The notes: generated by a model not told the origin, from the letters alone. A DNA stretch of 64,000 nucleotides from Flavobacterium psychrophilum (GCA_945890865.1 CAMDDB010000005.1:1-64000); one strand, 5' to 3'. Positions 36,574 through 45,058 are shown, counted from the stretch's first letter. Program-made: numbers and translations.

Positions 36574-36652
36574 TATGGCGGTTTGCTCTCGCTCTTTTTT
36601 TACGTTTGTGAGTTGCTACCTTATGTCTTTTTCGCTTTTTACCACTTGGCAT
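36560..36652 (-). CDS. 30-residue highly basic protein, probable ribosome-associated
   Basis: 30 aa beginning MPSGKKRKRHKVATHKRKKR and ending NRHKKKK; about two thirds of residues are Lys, Arg or His. Size and composition resemble very small ribosomal proteins. It sits between HU and the RNase gene on the same strand, 34 bp after the HU stop, and its stop codon is inside a terminator stem. I recognise it as a short sequence recurring at this position in flavobacteria, but cannot verify that here. It could correspond to one of the small ribosomal proteins described in Bacteroidetes; binding to RNA is inferred from charge. Confidence 0.82.
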   Translation of the reverse strand: MPSGKKRKRHKVATHKRKKRARANRHKKKK

Positions 36653-36686
36653 AACATGTTGGTGTTTAGATTAATAATTTATTTTT

Positions 36687-36980
36687 TTATACTGTAACTT
36701 CTGTTTTTGCTTTAACGCTTTCCACAAATACTTTAGCAGGTTTGAATGCTGGAATATTATGTGCAGGAATTTTGATTGTAGTGTTTTTTGAAATGTTTCT
36801 TCCTGTTTTTTCCGCTCTTGTTTTAACAATAAAACTTCCAAATCCTCTTAAGTAAACATTGTCACCAGTTTCTAATGAGTTTTTAACTTCTTCCATAAAA
36901 GTTTCAACAGTTGCTTGAACATCTCCTTTTTCAAGTCCTAATTTTTCTGAAATTTTAGCTACGATATCTGCTTTCGTCAT
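36687..36980 (-). CDS. HU/IHF family DNA-binding protein
   Basis: 97 aa. It starts MTKADIVAKISEKLGLEKGD, has the beta-arm flank LRGFGSFIVKTR, the arm with IPAHNIPAFKPAK and a terminal amphipathic helix. It is a nucleoid-associated DNA-bending dimer. A TATATTTG -7 element lies 39 bp upstream. It is divergent from mutY. Confidence 0.95.
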   Translation of the reverse strand: MTKADIVAKISEKLGLEKGDVQATVETFMEEVKNSLETGDNVYLRGFGSFIVKTRAEKTGRNISKNTTIKIPAHNIPAFKPAKVFVESVKAKTEVTV

Positions 36981-37018
36981 TTTCTTTCGTATTTATATTG
37001 TGTATTTTTTTGAGTTTG

Positions 37019-37026
37019 CAAATATA
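37019..37026 (-). promoter_or_regulatory. -7 element for HU (TATATTTG on minus strand)
   Basis: CAAATATA on the plus strand, giving a leader of about 30 nt for HU. Confidence 0.6.
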
Positions 37027-37084
37027 AGAATTAAAAAAATAATAAATCAACCATAATTGATTTAAATTTTAATTAGTAAAGATT

Positions 37085-37092
37085 TATTTTTG
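37085..37092 (+). promoter_or_regulatory. -7 element for mutY (TATTTTTG)
   Basis: Matches TAnnTTTG; overlaps a TTG at 37090 that would extend the mutY frame, and so supports the ATG at 37111. Confidence 0.55.
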
Positions 37093-37110
37093 TGGACCAA
37101 TTGCTTAAAC

Positions 37111-38160
37111 ATGGAATTTCCTAACGCTATCATAAAGTGGTATTTACAAAACAAACGCGATTTGCCGTGGCGCCATACGCAAAACCCTTATTTTATTTGG
37201 CTGTCCGAAATCATGTTGCAACAAACCAGAGTAGCACAAGGGCTGCCCTATTTTAATGCTTTTACAGCAGCTTTTCCTACCGTTTTTGATTTAGCAAACG
37301 CAAAAGAAGAGCAAGTCCTAAAATTATGGCAAGGGCTTGGCTATTATTCAAGAGCCAGAAACTTGCACGCAACAGCTAAATCTGTCTCCTTTGATAATAA
37401 TGGAAATTTTCCTTCAAAATATACCGAATTACTGAAATTGAAAGGAGTAGGAGAATATACTGCAGCCGCAATTGCCTCATTTGCATATGATGAACCTGTG
37501 GCAGTTGTTGACGGAAATGTGTTTCGGGTACTGAGCCGTTATTTTAATATAGACCTTGACATTTCGGAAGGTAAAACTAAAAAAGAATTTCAAAAGCTGG
37601 CTCAAAAAGTCTTGCCAATAGATAACGCAGCCCTTTTTAATCAAGCCATAATGGAGTTTGGCGCATTGCAATGCGTACCTAAAAATCCAAATTGTGAGGC
37701 CTGTATATTGTCTAATTCTTGCTCAGCTTTACAACATAAAAAAGTGGCTCTTTTGCCCATAAAAAGCAAAAAAACAAAAGTAACATCCAAGTATTTTAAC
37801 TATTTAATTATTCAAGATCAAGAGGAAAAGTTTGTGGTTCAAAAACGTGAAGGCAAAGGAATATGGGAGAATTTATACGAATTTACATTGATTGAAACTG
37901 ACGAATTAACCGATGAAATTTCATTTGTTGATCAATTGAAAACGACTCACTTCTTTGGACAAAAAGCGACTGATATTTGTGTGCTTTCTACAGAAGTTGT
38001 GCAACATAAATTATCGCACCAACATTTGTATATTCGATTTTATGGTTTCAAATTGGATCAGAAAATTTTGGGCGCAAAATCGCGAGACGAAATTCAAAAA
38101 TTGCCATTTCCTGTTGTTATTCATAATTTTATACAATCCACTTGTTTTAATTCATTATAA
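37111..38160 (+). CDS. mutY: A/G-specific adenine glycosylase
   Basis: 349 aa from the ATG at 37111 (MEFPNAIIKWY). HhH-GPD fold with the catalytic Glu in WLSEIMLQQT, the helix-hairpin-helix LKGVGEYTAAAIASFA and the catalytic Asp in VVDGNVFRVLSR. The iron-sulfur cluster motif C-x6-C-x2-C-x5-C is intact (CVPKNPNCEACILSNSC). The C-terminal part after about 230 is a NUDIX-like domain that recognises 8-oxoG. It removes adenine mispaired with 8-oxoguanine. It is followed by ssb, whose promoter lies within the mutY 3' end. Confidence 0.95.
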   Translation: MEFPNAIIKWYLQNKRDLPWRHTQNPYFIWLSEIMLQQTRVAQGLPYFNAFTAAFPTVFDLANAKEEQVLKLWQGLGYYSRARNLHATAKSVSFDNNGNFPSKYTELLKLKGVGEYTAAAIASFAYDEPVAVVDGNVFRVLSRYFNIDLDISEGKTKKEFQKLAQKVLPIDNAALFNQAIMEFGALQCVPKNPNCEACILSNSCSALQHKKVALLPIKSKKTKVTSKYFNYLIIQDQEEKFVVQKREGKGIWENLYEFTLIETDELTDEISFVDQLKTTHFFGQKATDICVLSTEVVQHKLSHQHLYIRFYGFKLDQKILGAKSRDEIQKLPFPVVIHNFIQSTCFNSL

Positions 38161-38173
38161 ATTATTACTTTTG
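38142..38173 (+). promoter_or_regulatory. Predicted ssb promoter
   Basis: TTG at 38142-38144 and TACTTTTG (TAnnTTTG) at 38166-38173, 21 bp apart, inside and just after the 3' end of mutY. Confidence 0.6.
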
Positions 38174-38197
38174 AATAATACAAAAACGCTATAAGCC

Positions 38198-38599
38198 ATG
38201 AATGGGACATTAAATAAAGTCATTTTAATTGGTCATTTAGGAGATGAAATTAAAATGCATTACTTTGAAGGGGGAAATTGCATCGGAAGATTTCCTTTAG
38301 CAACAAATGAAGTCTATATTAATAAAACCACCGGAGAGAAAATTACTTCTACAGAATGGCACAATATTGTGGTGCGCAATAAAGCGGCAGAGATTTGTGA
38401 AAAATACCTATCTAAAGGCGATAAAATTTATATTGAGGGACGCATTAAATCACGTCAATGGCAAGCTGAAGACGGTGCTACAAAATACACAACAGAAATT
38501 CAAGTTACTGAATTCACATTTTTAACTACCAAAAAAGAAACGGATTTAGGAAAATCATCTCTTCCCTCAGGAAGTGCGCCTGATGAAGCACCGTTTTAA
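38198..38599 (+). CDS. ssb: Single-stranded DNA-binding protein
   Basis: 133 aa. OB-fold with LNKVILIGHLGDE, EWHNIVVRNKAAEICEKYL and the GDKIYIEGRIKSRQW strand. The C-terminal tip is PDEAPF, an acidic-hydrophobic tail that recruits repair proteins; it is a variant of the usual DDDIPF. The linker is short. It is 53 bp ahead of gldD; in F. johnsoniae gldE lies between ssb and gldD. Confidence 0.95.
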   Translation: MNGTLNKVILIGHLGDEIKMHYFEGGNCIGRFPLATNEVYINKTTGEKITSTEWHNIVVRNKAAEICEKYLSKGDKIYIEGRIKSRQWQAEDGATKYTTEIQVTEFTFLTTKKETDLGKSSLPSGSAPDEAPF

Positions 38600-38652
38600 T
38601 AATAAAAATTCAAAAAAGTAGCATAAAATCGATTTTTTATCGTTCCATTACT

Positions 38653-39213
38653 ATGAAATTACCTTTTTTAAAATCGGTCTTCCTATTGTTTGCATTTGTA
38701 TTTTTTTCTTGTAAAGAGGAAACAGTTCCTAAACCTACAAGTCAGTTGCGTTTGGAATATCCAGCACCAAATTATAGAGCCCTAAAGTCTAACTGTCCCT
38801 TTTCTTTTGAAGTGAATGCTATAGCCCAGCTTAAAAACAACAGTTGTTCCTATGAAATTCAATATCCAAAAATGAAAGCAACCGTATACTTAACGTATAA
38901 GGAAGTGCATAACGACATGGATAAACTATTACAAGACGCTCAAAATTTGACCTATAAGTTGCATACCTTGAAAGCCGACGATATTTTGGAACAGCCTTTT
39001 GTTAATTCCAATAAAAAAGTATTTGGAATGTTTTATAAAGTGGGCGGAAATGCAGCAACTAATGCATTATTCTATGCTACTGATAGTACCAAGCATTTTA
39101 TGACGGGAAGTGTTTATTTTTATGCAAAACCCAATTACGATTCGATCTTACCGGCTACTCAATATGTGCAAGACGATATGCGAAGAATTATGGAAACCTT
39201 AATTTGGAAATAA
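38653..39213 (+). CDS. gldD: Gliding motility lipoprotein GldD
   Basis: 186 aa. Lipoprotein signal with lipobox VFFSC, Cys20. Conserved GldD sequence includes LRLEYPAPNYRALKSNCPF, YPKMKATVYLTY and DDMRRIMETLIW. In F. johnsoniae GldD is an essential part of the gliding machinery and is linked to T9SS function. The gene's usual partner gldE, encoding a CorC/hemolysin-like membrane protein, is missing upstream. A weak hairpin terminator follows. Confidence 0.95.
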   Translation: MKLPFLKSVFLLFAFVFFSCKEETVPKPTSQLRLEYPAPNYRALKSNCPFSFEVNAIAQLKNNSCSYEIQYPKMKATVYLTYKEVHNDMDKLLQDAQNLTYKLHTLKADDILEQPFVNSNKKVFGMFYKVGGNAATNALFYATDSTKHFMTGSVYFYAKPNYDSILPATQYVQDDMRRIMETLIWK

Positions 39214-39240
39214 AAAAAGACACTTAATCGTGCCTTTTTT
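39213..39240 (+). terminator. Probable terminator after gldD
   Basis: AAAAAGACAC and GTGCCTTTTT pair with one mismatch around TTAATC, followed by Ts. Confidence 0.7.
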
Positions 39241-39260
39241 ATATAAATTTGATACTTCTA

Positions 39261-39632
39261 TTATTTAACGGTCTGAATCTCACTTTTACTTACTTTGTAG
39301 GCATCACCACCTGCCACTTTTTCAATTGTAGTTGAAATTGTATTGATGTTTTGTTTTGTTTTGTCAAAGGAAACCGTAGCGATTTTGCTTTCAAAATCTA
39401 CCACAGCTTCTTGCACACCTTCGGTTTCGATTAGTTTGCCTTCAATGGTTTTGGCACAACCTATCGCGCAAGTCATTCCGTCAATGGTAAAGTTGGCCGT
39501 TTCTAAATTTTTAGCCGCAATTTCTGTTTTTGCTTTAGTAACGTCTTTTGTTTCTAACGAGGCTTCTTTTTTACAACTTACAGAAAAAAACACGATTATT
39601 GTTGCAATAGCTATGTTTTGAATATTTTTCAT
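39261..39632 (-). CDS. Heavy-metal-associated domain lipoprotein
   Basis: 123 aa. Lipobox FSVSC with Cys20 followed by KK and a charged linker. Residues about 46-115 are an HMA-like ferredoxin fold (FTIDGMTCAIGCAKTIEGKL, VVDFESKIATVSFD). The metal loop is C-x3-C (Cys55, Cys59) instead of the standard C-x2-C. Copper or another soft metal is the likely ligand, at the periplasmic face of a membrane. It is a single-gene unit, with a TAAATTTG element upstream and no metal ATPase nearby. Confidence 0.88.
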   Translation of the reverse strand: MKNIQNIAIATIIVFFSVSCKKEASLETKDVTKAKTEIAAKNLETANFTIDGMTCAIGCAKTIEGKLIETEGVQEAVVDFESKIATVSFDKTKQNINTISTTIEKVAGGDAYKVSKSEIQTVK

Positions 39633-39671
39633 GGGATATATGGGATAAATGGACTCTTTAATAAGTCGTTA

Positions 39672-39679
39672 CAAATTTA
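39672..39679 (-). promoter_or_regulatory. -7 element (TAAATTTG on minus strand)
   Basis: CAAATTTA on the plus strand, 39 bp before the HMA lipoprotein ATG. Confidence 0.5.
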
Positions 39680-39739
39680 CAAAAAATCATAGTGTGTTTT
39701 TAAAAATAAAAACTCAATTTTGGCAAAGAAATTTTGATT

Positions 39740-40609
39740 ATGGAAAGTAATAGTACAAAATGGTATTTATTAGGATTTTTAGGCTGTGTTTGGGGAAGTT
39801 CTTTTATACTCATGCAATTAGGATTGCAAGGAGTTAATACTATTCAATTAGGAAGTTTACGTATTTTATTTGCGGCATGTTTTTTATTTTTAGTAGGAGG
39901 TAAACAAATTGCAAAAATTCCGATGTACAAATGGAAATATATTGCATTAACGTCAGTGTTTGGCACTTTTGTACCTGCTTTTTTGTTTGCTATTGCACTC
40001 TCAAAAATTGATGGTTCGGTTGGTGCTATTTTAAATTCATTAACCCCATTAAATACCTTGTTAGTAGGATTGTTTTTCTTTGGATTAGACGTACAGCGAA
40101 GACAAATTTTTGGCGTAATTATTGGTTTTGTAGGTTGTGCCTTATTAGTGTTATCGGGCAGTGGAGCAAGCACCACCGAAAATTATTATTATGCGATATT
40201 AATTGTGTTGGCTTCGATATTTTATGGCATTAATGTCAACCTGATTAAAAAATATTTATCCGATTTAAAACCGTTAACTATAAGTACTGGAAATTTTGTG
40301 GTGATGTTTATTCCGGCACTTATCGTATTGTATTGTACCGGGTTTTTTGAAATTGTGCACCAAGAAAAAGTACAAAATGCGCTGGGCTATATTGCGGTGT
40401 TAGGAATAATAGGAACCGGATTGTCCAATATTTTATTTTTTAAACTTATTCAGTTGTCATCCCCTGTTTTTGCTTCTTCAGTTACCTATATTATACCGGT
40501 GGTCGCTATATTTTTAGGCTTTTTATTTATGAATGAAACCTTGACATTGGTTCAAGCTTTAGGAGCATTCATTGTATTGGTTGGGGTTTATTTTTCGGGT
40601 AAAAAATAA
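39740..40609 (+). CDS. DMT superfamily (EamA) transporter
   Basis: 289 aa from the ATG at 39740 (a TTG two codons earlier is less likely). Ten hydrophobic segments arranged as two EamA repeats: FLGCVWGSSFILMQLGLQGV opens the first and IVLASIFYGINVNLIKKYL the second. VFASSVTYIIPVVAIFLGFLF and GAFIVLVGVYFSG close it, as is standard. Substrate unknown; family members export amino acids or other metabolites across the inner membrane. Confidence 0.93.
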   Translation: MESNSTKWYLLGFLGCVWGSSFILMQLGLQGVNTIQLGSLRILFAACFLFLVGGKQIAKIPMYKWKYIALTSVFGTFVPAFLFAIALSKIDGSVGAILNSLTPLNTLLVGLFFFGLDVQRRQIFGVIIGFVGCALLVLSGSGASTTENYYYAILIVLASIFYGINVNLIKKYLSDLKPLTISTGNFVVMFIPALIVLYCTGFFEIVHQEKVQNALGYIAVLGIIGTGLSNILFFKLIQLSSPVFASSVTYIIPVVAIFLGFLFMNETLTLVQALGAFIVLVGVYFSGKK

Positions 40610-40612
40610 AAA

Positions 40613-40639
40613 AAAGCGCCCAATTTCTTGAGCGCTTTA
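40613..40639. terminator. Terminator between DMT gene and M16 gene
   Basis: AAAGCGC and GCGCTTT pair, with an inner CAA-TTG helix across one mismatch. A-run on the left favours the minus strand as well. Confidence 0.8.
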
Positions 40640-40657
40640 GTCTAGTAATTTAGGTGA

Positions 40658-42709
40658 TTATTTAAAATCGGCATCTGTAACTCCCTCGTTAATTTTAACT
40701 TCTGTGGTTGTTAATTCAATTTCGATTCCTACATTCATTATTATTTTATAAGGAAATTTTAATCCTTTAACTTCCTTATAGTCTTGGAAATAAGTAGTTT
40801 GTGTCATTTTTTGACCTCTTTGTTCTGCTTCTTTTGCTTCGGCTACTTTAAATCCTGTTTTTACATCGTAATATAAAGTTGATTTTCCGTTTTTAAGCGC
40901 ATAAGCATCGGCACCATTAATATTTTCTATACAGGTTACCGTTATTTCCTTATCGGTTAATAACGCTAATTCTTTAAACGTATTGGCTTCAGCTTGCATT
41001 TCTTTTAATTCGTCACCTGTAAAATCTTTACGATTGCCTTGTTGCATAGCATAAGCTTCTTTTTCGTTAACGATTTGTTTAGACATCGTCATTCCCATCG
41101 CTTTCATTTCAAAAGCTAATTTTTTAGGAGCCGTTTTTGTTACCATTTCAAGCGCAGTACCTTGAATAATTCCAGACGACTTTACGGCTAATGTTTTTAC
41201 ATTTTTCACCGCTTTTTCCCCACCAATTGCTTTGATGTAATCATTTAAAACGGTTTGAGCAGTTATGCCTGCAGGCACCGGTTTTTTAACTTCTGGTTTT
41301 TTGGTTGGATTACCATATTTGTCAAAGTAAAAAAGGGGTAATTTATCTCTTTTACTTAACGCCTCTAATCCTTGTAATACATCGGTAGCTTTTCCTACAA
41401 TGATTACTCGGGTTTGCTCGGCTAAGAAAAATTTATTGGCTGCATTTCTAATATCTTCTGCGGTAACAGCATTGATGTTTTTAATGTAGTTTTCGTAAAA
41501 ATCTTCTGGTAATCCTTGCGTTTCTTTGTTCAATGCATAGCCTGCAATAGTTGTAGGCTTTTCAATTTGCATTACAAAATTTCCAACATACTTTGCTTTC
41601 GCATTTCTTAAATCTTCTTCAGAAACTAAATCAGTTCTAATTCTCTTGAGTTCATTAAAAATTTCTACAACCGCGCTGTCTGTAACTGCATTTCGAACAG
41701 AAGATCCTGAGCGAAATTTATTGATGTATTTTCCAGAACCAATGGAAGAATAGGCGCCATAAGTCCAACCGTGTTTTTCACGAAGGTTTAAAAACAATCT
41801 GCCTTCACCACCCCCGCCTAATACTTGATTGGCTAACAGAACGGCAAAGTATTCTTTGTCGGTCATTTTTAAGGTGGCTAAATTTACCAAAGCAATTTCG
41901 GATTGCACGGCATTTGGAGTATCAATAAAGTTGATTTGACTGTATTGTACGTCTTTTGGATCTGCATATATTGGCTGAGGCGCTGTTGCTGCTTTCCATT
42001 CTCCAAATAGTTTTTCAACTTCTTTTTTCACCGATTTAAACTTCACGTCTCCTACGATTACTAAATAGGCATTAGCCGGAACAAAATAGGTATTGTAGTT
42101 ATTGATAACGTCCTCTAGAGTTACATTTTTCAAGGTCTCTTCGCTCGTGAATTCGCCTTTGTAATGATCTTTTCCATAGGTCAAAACATTTTCGACACGA
42201 CGAGCAATAGCGGATACGCTTTTTTCATCCGATTTTAGGCCTTCGATAATTTTAGCTTTCTCTTTGTCAAATTCTGTTTGAACAAATAATGGGTTTAGAG
42301 CTCCATCAGCCATTAATTGAAGAATTCTTTTAGAATAGCGAGACAAACCGTTTGCCGAAGCGCCAGACGCATAAAAATCAATATTAGCTCCTAAGAAATC
42401 AATTTCTTCATTAAATGCATCTTTGTTTTTGGTTTGTGTTCCATTACCAATCATACTGCTCAAAAGATCAGAAACCCCTTTTTTAGCACCTTCTGCATAG
42501 GGTGCGTTGTCTAAGGTAAGATTAAAAGAAACACGCGGTAATTTATGGTTTTCTACCACTAAAACTTTCAACCCGTTTTTAAGCACAAAACTTTGTGGCT
42601 TATTGATGTTGATGGATGGTGCAGGTCCTGGTTTAGGCTGCGGTCTATCTTGTGCTTGCATAGTTATTGTTAAAAATAAACTGGCTGCTATGTATATAAA
42701 TTTTTTCAT
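40658..42709 (-). CDS. M16 family peptidase-like subunit (no zinc motif) with extra C-terminal domain
   Basis: 683 aa from the ATG at 42709 (a TTG three codons earlier is less likely). Signal peptide to MQAQ. Residues about 30-450 form two M16 domains (LKVLVVENHKLPRVSFNLTL, LREKHGWTYGAYSSIGSGK), but the position of the HxxEH zinc site reads KKGVSDLLSSMI, so it should be catalytically inactive and supply the R/Y-containing half of the active site. From about 480 an additional domain (YIKAIGGEKAVKNVKTL through LKFPYKIIMNVGI) resembles LolA/LppX-fold outer-membrane protein domains. It lies 12 bp behind the active partner. Confidence 0.9.
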   Translation of the reverse strand: MKKFIYIAASLFLTITMQAQDRPQPKPGPAPSININKPQSFVLKNGLKVLVVENHKLPRVSFNLTLDNAPYAEGAKKGVSDLLSSMIGNGTQTKNKDAFNEEIDFLGANIDFYASGASANGLSRYSKRILQLMADGALNPLFVQTEFDKEKAKIIEGLKSDEKSVSAIARRVENVLTYGKDHYKGEFTSEETLKNVTLEDVINNYNTYFVPANAYLVIVGDVKFKSVKKEVEKLFGEWKAATAPQPIYADPKDVQYSQINFIDTPNAVQSEIALVNLATLKMTDKEYFAVLLANQVLGGGGEGRLFLNLREKHGWTYGAYSSIGSGKYINKFRSGSSVRNAVTDSAVVEIFNELKRIRTDLVSEEDLRNAKAKYVGNFVMQIEKPTTIAGYALNKETQGLPEDFYENYIKNINAVTAEDIRNAANKFFLAEQTRVIIVGKATDVLQGLEALSKRDKLPLFYFDKYGNPTKKPEVKKPVPAGITAQTVLNDYIKAIGGEKAVKNVKTLAVKSSGIIQGTALEMVTKTAPKKLAFEMKAMGMTMSKQIVNEKEAYAMQQGNRKDFTGDELKEMQAEANTFKELALLTDKEITVTCIENINGADAYALKNGKSTLYYDVKTGFKVAEAKEAEQRGQKMTQTTYFQDYKEVKGLKFPYKIIMNVGIEIELTTTEVKINEGVTDADFK

Positions 42710-42721
42710 ATTCTTCAAATC

Positions 42722-44047
42722 TTAGTTTTGCGCTTTATCTTTAGCAGGAACGTAATCTAATATTAATCGCTGGTTTGCGTTTAAATATTTTTTTGAAATG
42801 TCTCTAATTTCTTCTCTTGAGATAGAGCGGTAAATATCAATTTCTGTATTGATCAAATTGATGTCGCCGTATAACATGTAGTAAGTTGCTAAATTATCTG
42901 CAATTCCTTCAACTGAAGCATTGTTGCTTACATAGTTGCTTTCAAATTTATTTTGTAGTTTTTGAAAATCGGTTTCCGAAATTAATTCGGTTTGCATTTT
43001 TACAATTTCTTCATCAATTTCTTTTAAAATGGATTCTGATGTATTTTCACCCATTGGTAATCCATAAATCAAGTACATACCATAGTCTTCTTGGCTGTAA
43101 TTGAAGGCACCAATTTGTAAGGCCATTTTTTTCTCGTCCACAATTTTTTTGTACAACTTAGAACTTTTCCCGTCGGATAAATAAGCCGAGATCATATCTA
43201 ATACTCGCGCATCACGAGATTTCATTGAAGGTGTTCTATATGAAGCTACTAACATTGGGATTTGGATGTTTGGATCTTCCCAAGAGGCTCTGAATTCTGC
43301 TGTAATAGGAGCTTCTTCTATTTTTTCACGTGTTACGGGCGCTCCTTTAGGAATGGCTCCAAAATAGTTGGTAATCCATTCTTTTGCTTGTGCTTTGTCA
43401 AACTGACCTGCAACTACTAAAACGGCATTATTAGGCACATAGAATTTTTTATTAAATGCTTGAAACTCCTCTAAAGTAGCCGCGTCTAAATGCTCCATTT
43501 CTCCAATGGTAGTCCACTTATAAGGATGAACTTTAAACATTTTTTCTTTAACAGCTTTGATTAAATTTCCGTAAGGTTGGTTGTCAATACGAAGTCTTTT
43601 TTCTTCTTTTACTACTTCATTTTGAGTATCTACTCCAATTTGATTGATAACTGGATGCATCAAGCGCTCTGATTCCATCCATAAAGCTAATTCTAAATTG
43701 TTAGAAGGAAACACTTCGTAATAGTACGTTCTGTCGTCGGTAGTATTTGCATTGTTGTTACCTCCATTTGCAGTAACTAATTTAAACCACTCACCTCGTG
43801 CGATATTTTTAGTACCTTCAAATAAAAGGTGTTCAAAAAAGTGCGCAAAACCAGTTCGATTTGGTTGTTCGTCTTTAGCGCCCACATGATACATTACTGA
43901 TGTAATTACCACTGGAGCAGAATTGTCTTGATGAAGTACTACGTGTAAACCGTTGTCTAAATCAAACTCTTCAAAGGTTACTTTTTGTGCAGAAGCTGTT
44001 CCGCCTAGCATTAGTGCAGTTCCCAAAGCCATTAAAGATTTTTTCAT
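42722..44047 (-). CDS. M16 family zinc peptidase (catalytic subunit)
   Basis: 441 aa. Signal peptide 1-20 (GGTASAQ). The inverted zinc motif HFFEHLLFEG is present with the downstream Glu in NEVVKEEKRLR, as in insulinase-type peptidases. Length fits one bi-domain M16B subunit. Together with the next gene it probably makes a periplasmic heterodimer of an active and an inactive subunit, a known arrangement in bacterial M16B enzymes. Peptide substrate unknown. Confidence 0.93.
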   Translation of the reverse strand: MKKSLMALGTALMLGGTASAQKVTFEEFDLDNGLHVVLHQDNSAPVVITSVMYHVGAKDEQPNRTGFAHFFEHLLFEGTKNIARGEWFKLVTANGGNNNANTTDDRTYYYEVFPSNNLELALWMESERLMHPVINQIGVDTQNEVVKEEKRLRIDNQPYGNLIKAVKEKMFKVHPYKWTTIGEMEHLDAATLEEFQAFNKKFYVPNNAVLVVAGQFDKAQAKEWITNYFGAIPKGAPVTREKIEEAPITAEFRASWEDPNIQIPMLVASYRTPSMKSRDARVLDMISAYLSDGKSSKLYKKIVDEKKMALQIGAFNYSQEDYGMYLIYGLPMGENTSESILKEIDEEIVKMQTELISETDFQKLQNKFESNYVSNNASVEGIADNLATYYMLYGDINLINTEIDIYRSISREEIRDISKKYLNANQRLILDYVPAKDKAQN

Positions 44048-44171
44048 ACGTTATTAATTTGTTGATATAATTTTAATTTGTCGTGTTTTAGAAATAATGT
44101 TACAAAAATGGGCTATTTTATTTTATATTTTTAGCATTTATTAAAAAAATATATTTTATTCCATGATTTAG

Positions 44172-44201
44172 TTGTTTGATTTATTATTTATTGTATATTT
44201 G
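44172..44201 (+). promoter_or_regulatory. Predicted rplU-rpmA promoter
   Basis: TTG at 44172-44174 and TATATTTG at 44194-44201 with 19 bp between, 32 bp before rplU. Confidence 0.7.
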
Positions 44202-44233
44202 CAACCTTAAAATTTTTAACTAAACTCATTGTT

Positions 44234-44656
44234 ATGTACGCAATCGTAGAGATAGCAGGGCAACAATTCAAAGTAAGCAAAGACCAAAAGGTTTATGTTC
44301 ACCGTTTAGCTTCAGAAGAAGGTTCGAAAGTTTCTTTCGACAAAATTCTTTTGTTAGATGATAGCGGAAACATAACTTTAGGCGCCCCAGCTGTAGAAGG
44401 TGCTTCAGTAGAAGCCAAAGTGTTACAACACTTAAAAGGTGATAAAGTAATTGTCTTCAAAAAGAAAAGAAGAAAAGGTTACAAAAAGAAAAACGGTCAC
44501 AGACAATCATTCACTCAAATTTTAATTGAAGGAATTGTAGCTGCAGCAGCTAAGAAAAAAGCAACTAAAAAAGAAGTGGAGGTTGAAGTAACCGAAGCTA
44601 ATAAAGAAGTTAAGCCAAAAGCTAAAGCAACTCGTAAACCAAAAACGGAAGAATAA
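44234..44656 (+). CDS. rplU: 50S ribosomal protein L21 with C-terminal extension
   Basis: 140 aa. Residues 1-102 are normal L21 ([47 protein letters not shown]). The last 38 or so form a Lys/Glu/Ala-rich tail ([25 protein letters not shown]) beyond the usual length of about 103. L21 binds 23S rRNA. It is followed 18 bp later by rpmA in the universal rplU-rpmA pair. Confidence 0.97.
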   Translation: MYAIVEIAGQQFKVSKDQKVYVHRLASEEGSKVSFDKILLLDDSGNITLGAPAVEGASVEAKVLQHLKGDKVIVFKKKRRKGYKKKNGHRQSFTQILIEGIVAAAAKKKATKKEVEVEVTEANKEVKPKAKATRKPKTEE

Positions 44657-44674
44657 CATTTAATATATAACATC

Positions 44675-44935
44675 ATGGCTCACAAGAAAGGTGTCGGTAG
44701 TTCGAAGAATGGTAGAGAATCAGAATCGAAACGTTTAGGCGTAAAGATTTATGGTGGTCAAGCTGCCATTGCTGGAAACATCATTGTTAGACAAAGAGGT
44801 TCGAAGCACAACCCAGGTGAAAATGTTTACATGGGAAAAGATCATACGTTACATGCTAAAGTGGATGGAGTTGTAAAATTCCAGAAAAAAGCGGAAAACA
44901 AATCGTTTGTATCGGTTATTCCATTTGAAGCGTAA
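44675..44935 (+). CDS. rpmA: 50S ribosomal protein L27
   Basis: 86 aa. It starts [20 protein letters not shown] and has [21 protein letters not shown], both diagnostic. The N-terminus lacks the cleaved extension seen in Firmicutes and so should reach the peptidyl transferase centre directly. It is followed by a strong terminator. Confidence 0.97.
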   Translation: MAHKKGVGSSKNGRESESKRLGVKIYGGQAAIAGNIIVRQRGSKHNPGENVYMGKDHTLHAKVDGVVKFQKKAENKSFVSVIPFEA

Positions 44936-44951
44936 TTTTTTTACTACATAC

Positions 44952-44984
44952 AAAAAAACCTCTCATTTTTTGAGAGGTTTTTTT
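44952..44984 (+). terminator. Intrinsic terminator after rpmA
   Basis: AACCTCTCA and TGAGAGGTT pair around TTTTT, with A-run before and T7 after. Confidence 0.93.
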
Positions 44985-45014
44985 ATTTTCAATCCTAAAA
45001 TAAATGGATTAAGT

Positions 45015-45045
45015 TTTGCAAATTTAATCGAAAACATTATATTTG
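45015..45045 (+). promoter_or_regulatory. tRNA-Leu promoter
   Basis: TTTG at 45015-45018 and TATATTTG at 45038-45045 with 19 bp between, the best consensus promoter in the window. The tRNA starts 14 bp later. Confidence 0.75.
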
Positions 45046-45058
45046 CACACCCATTATC

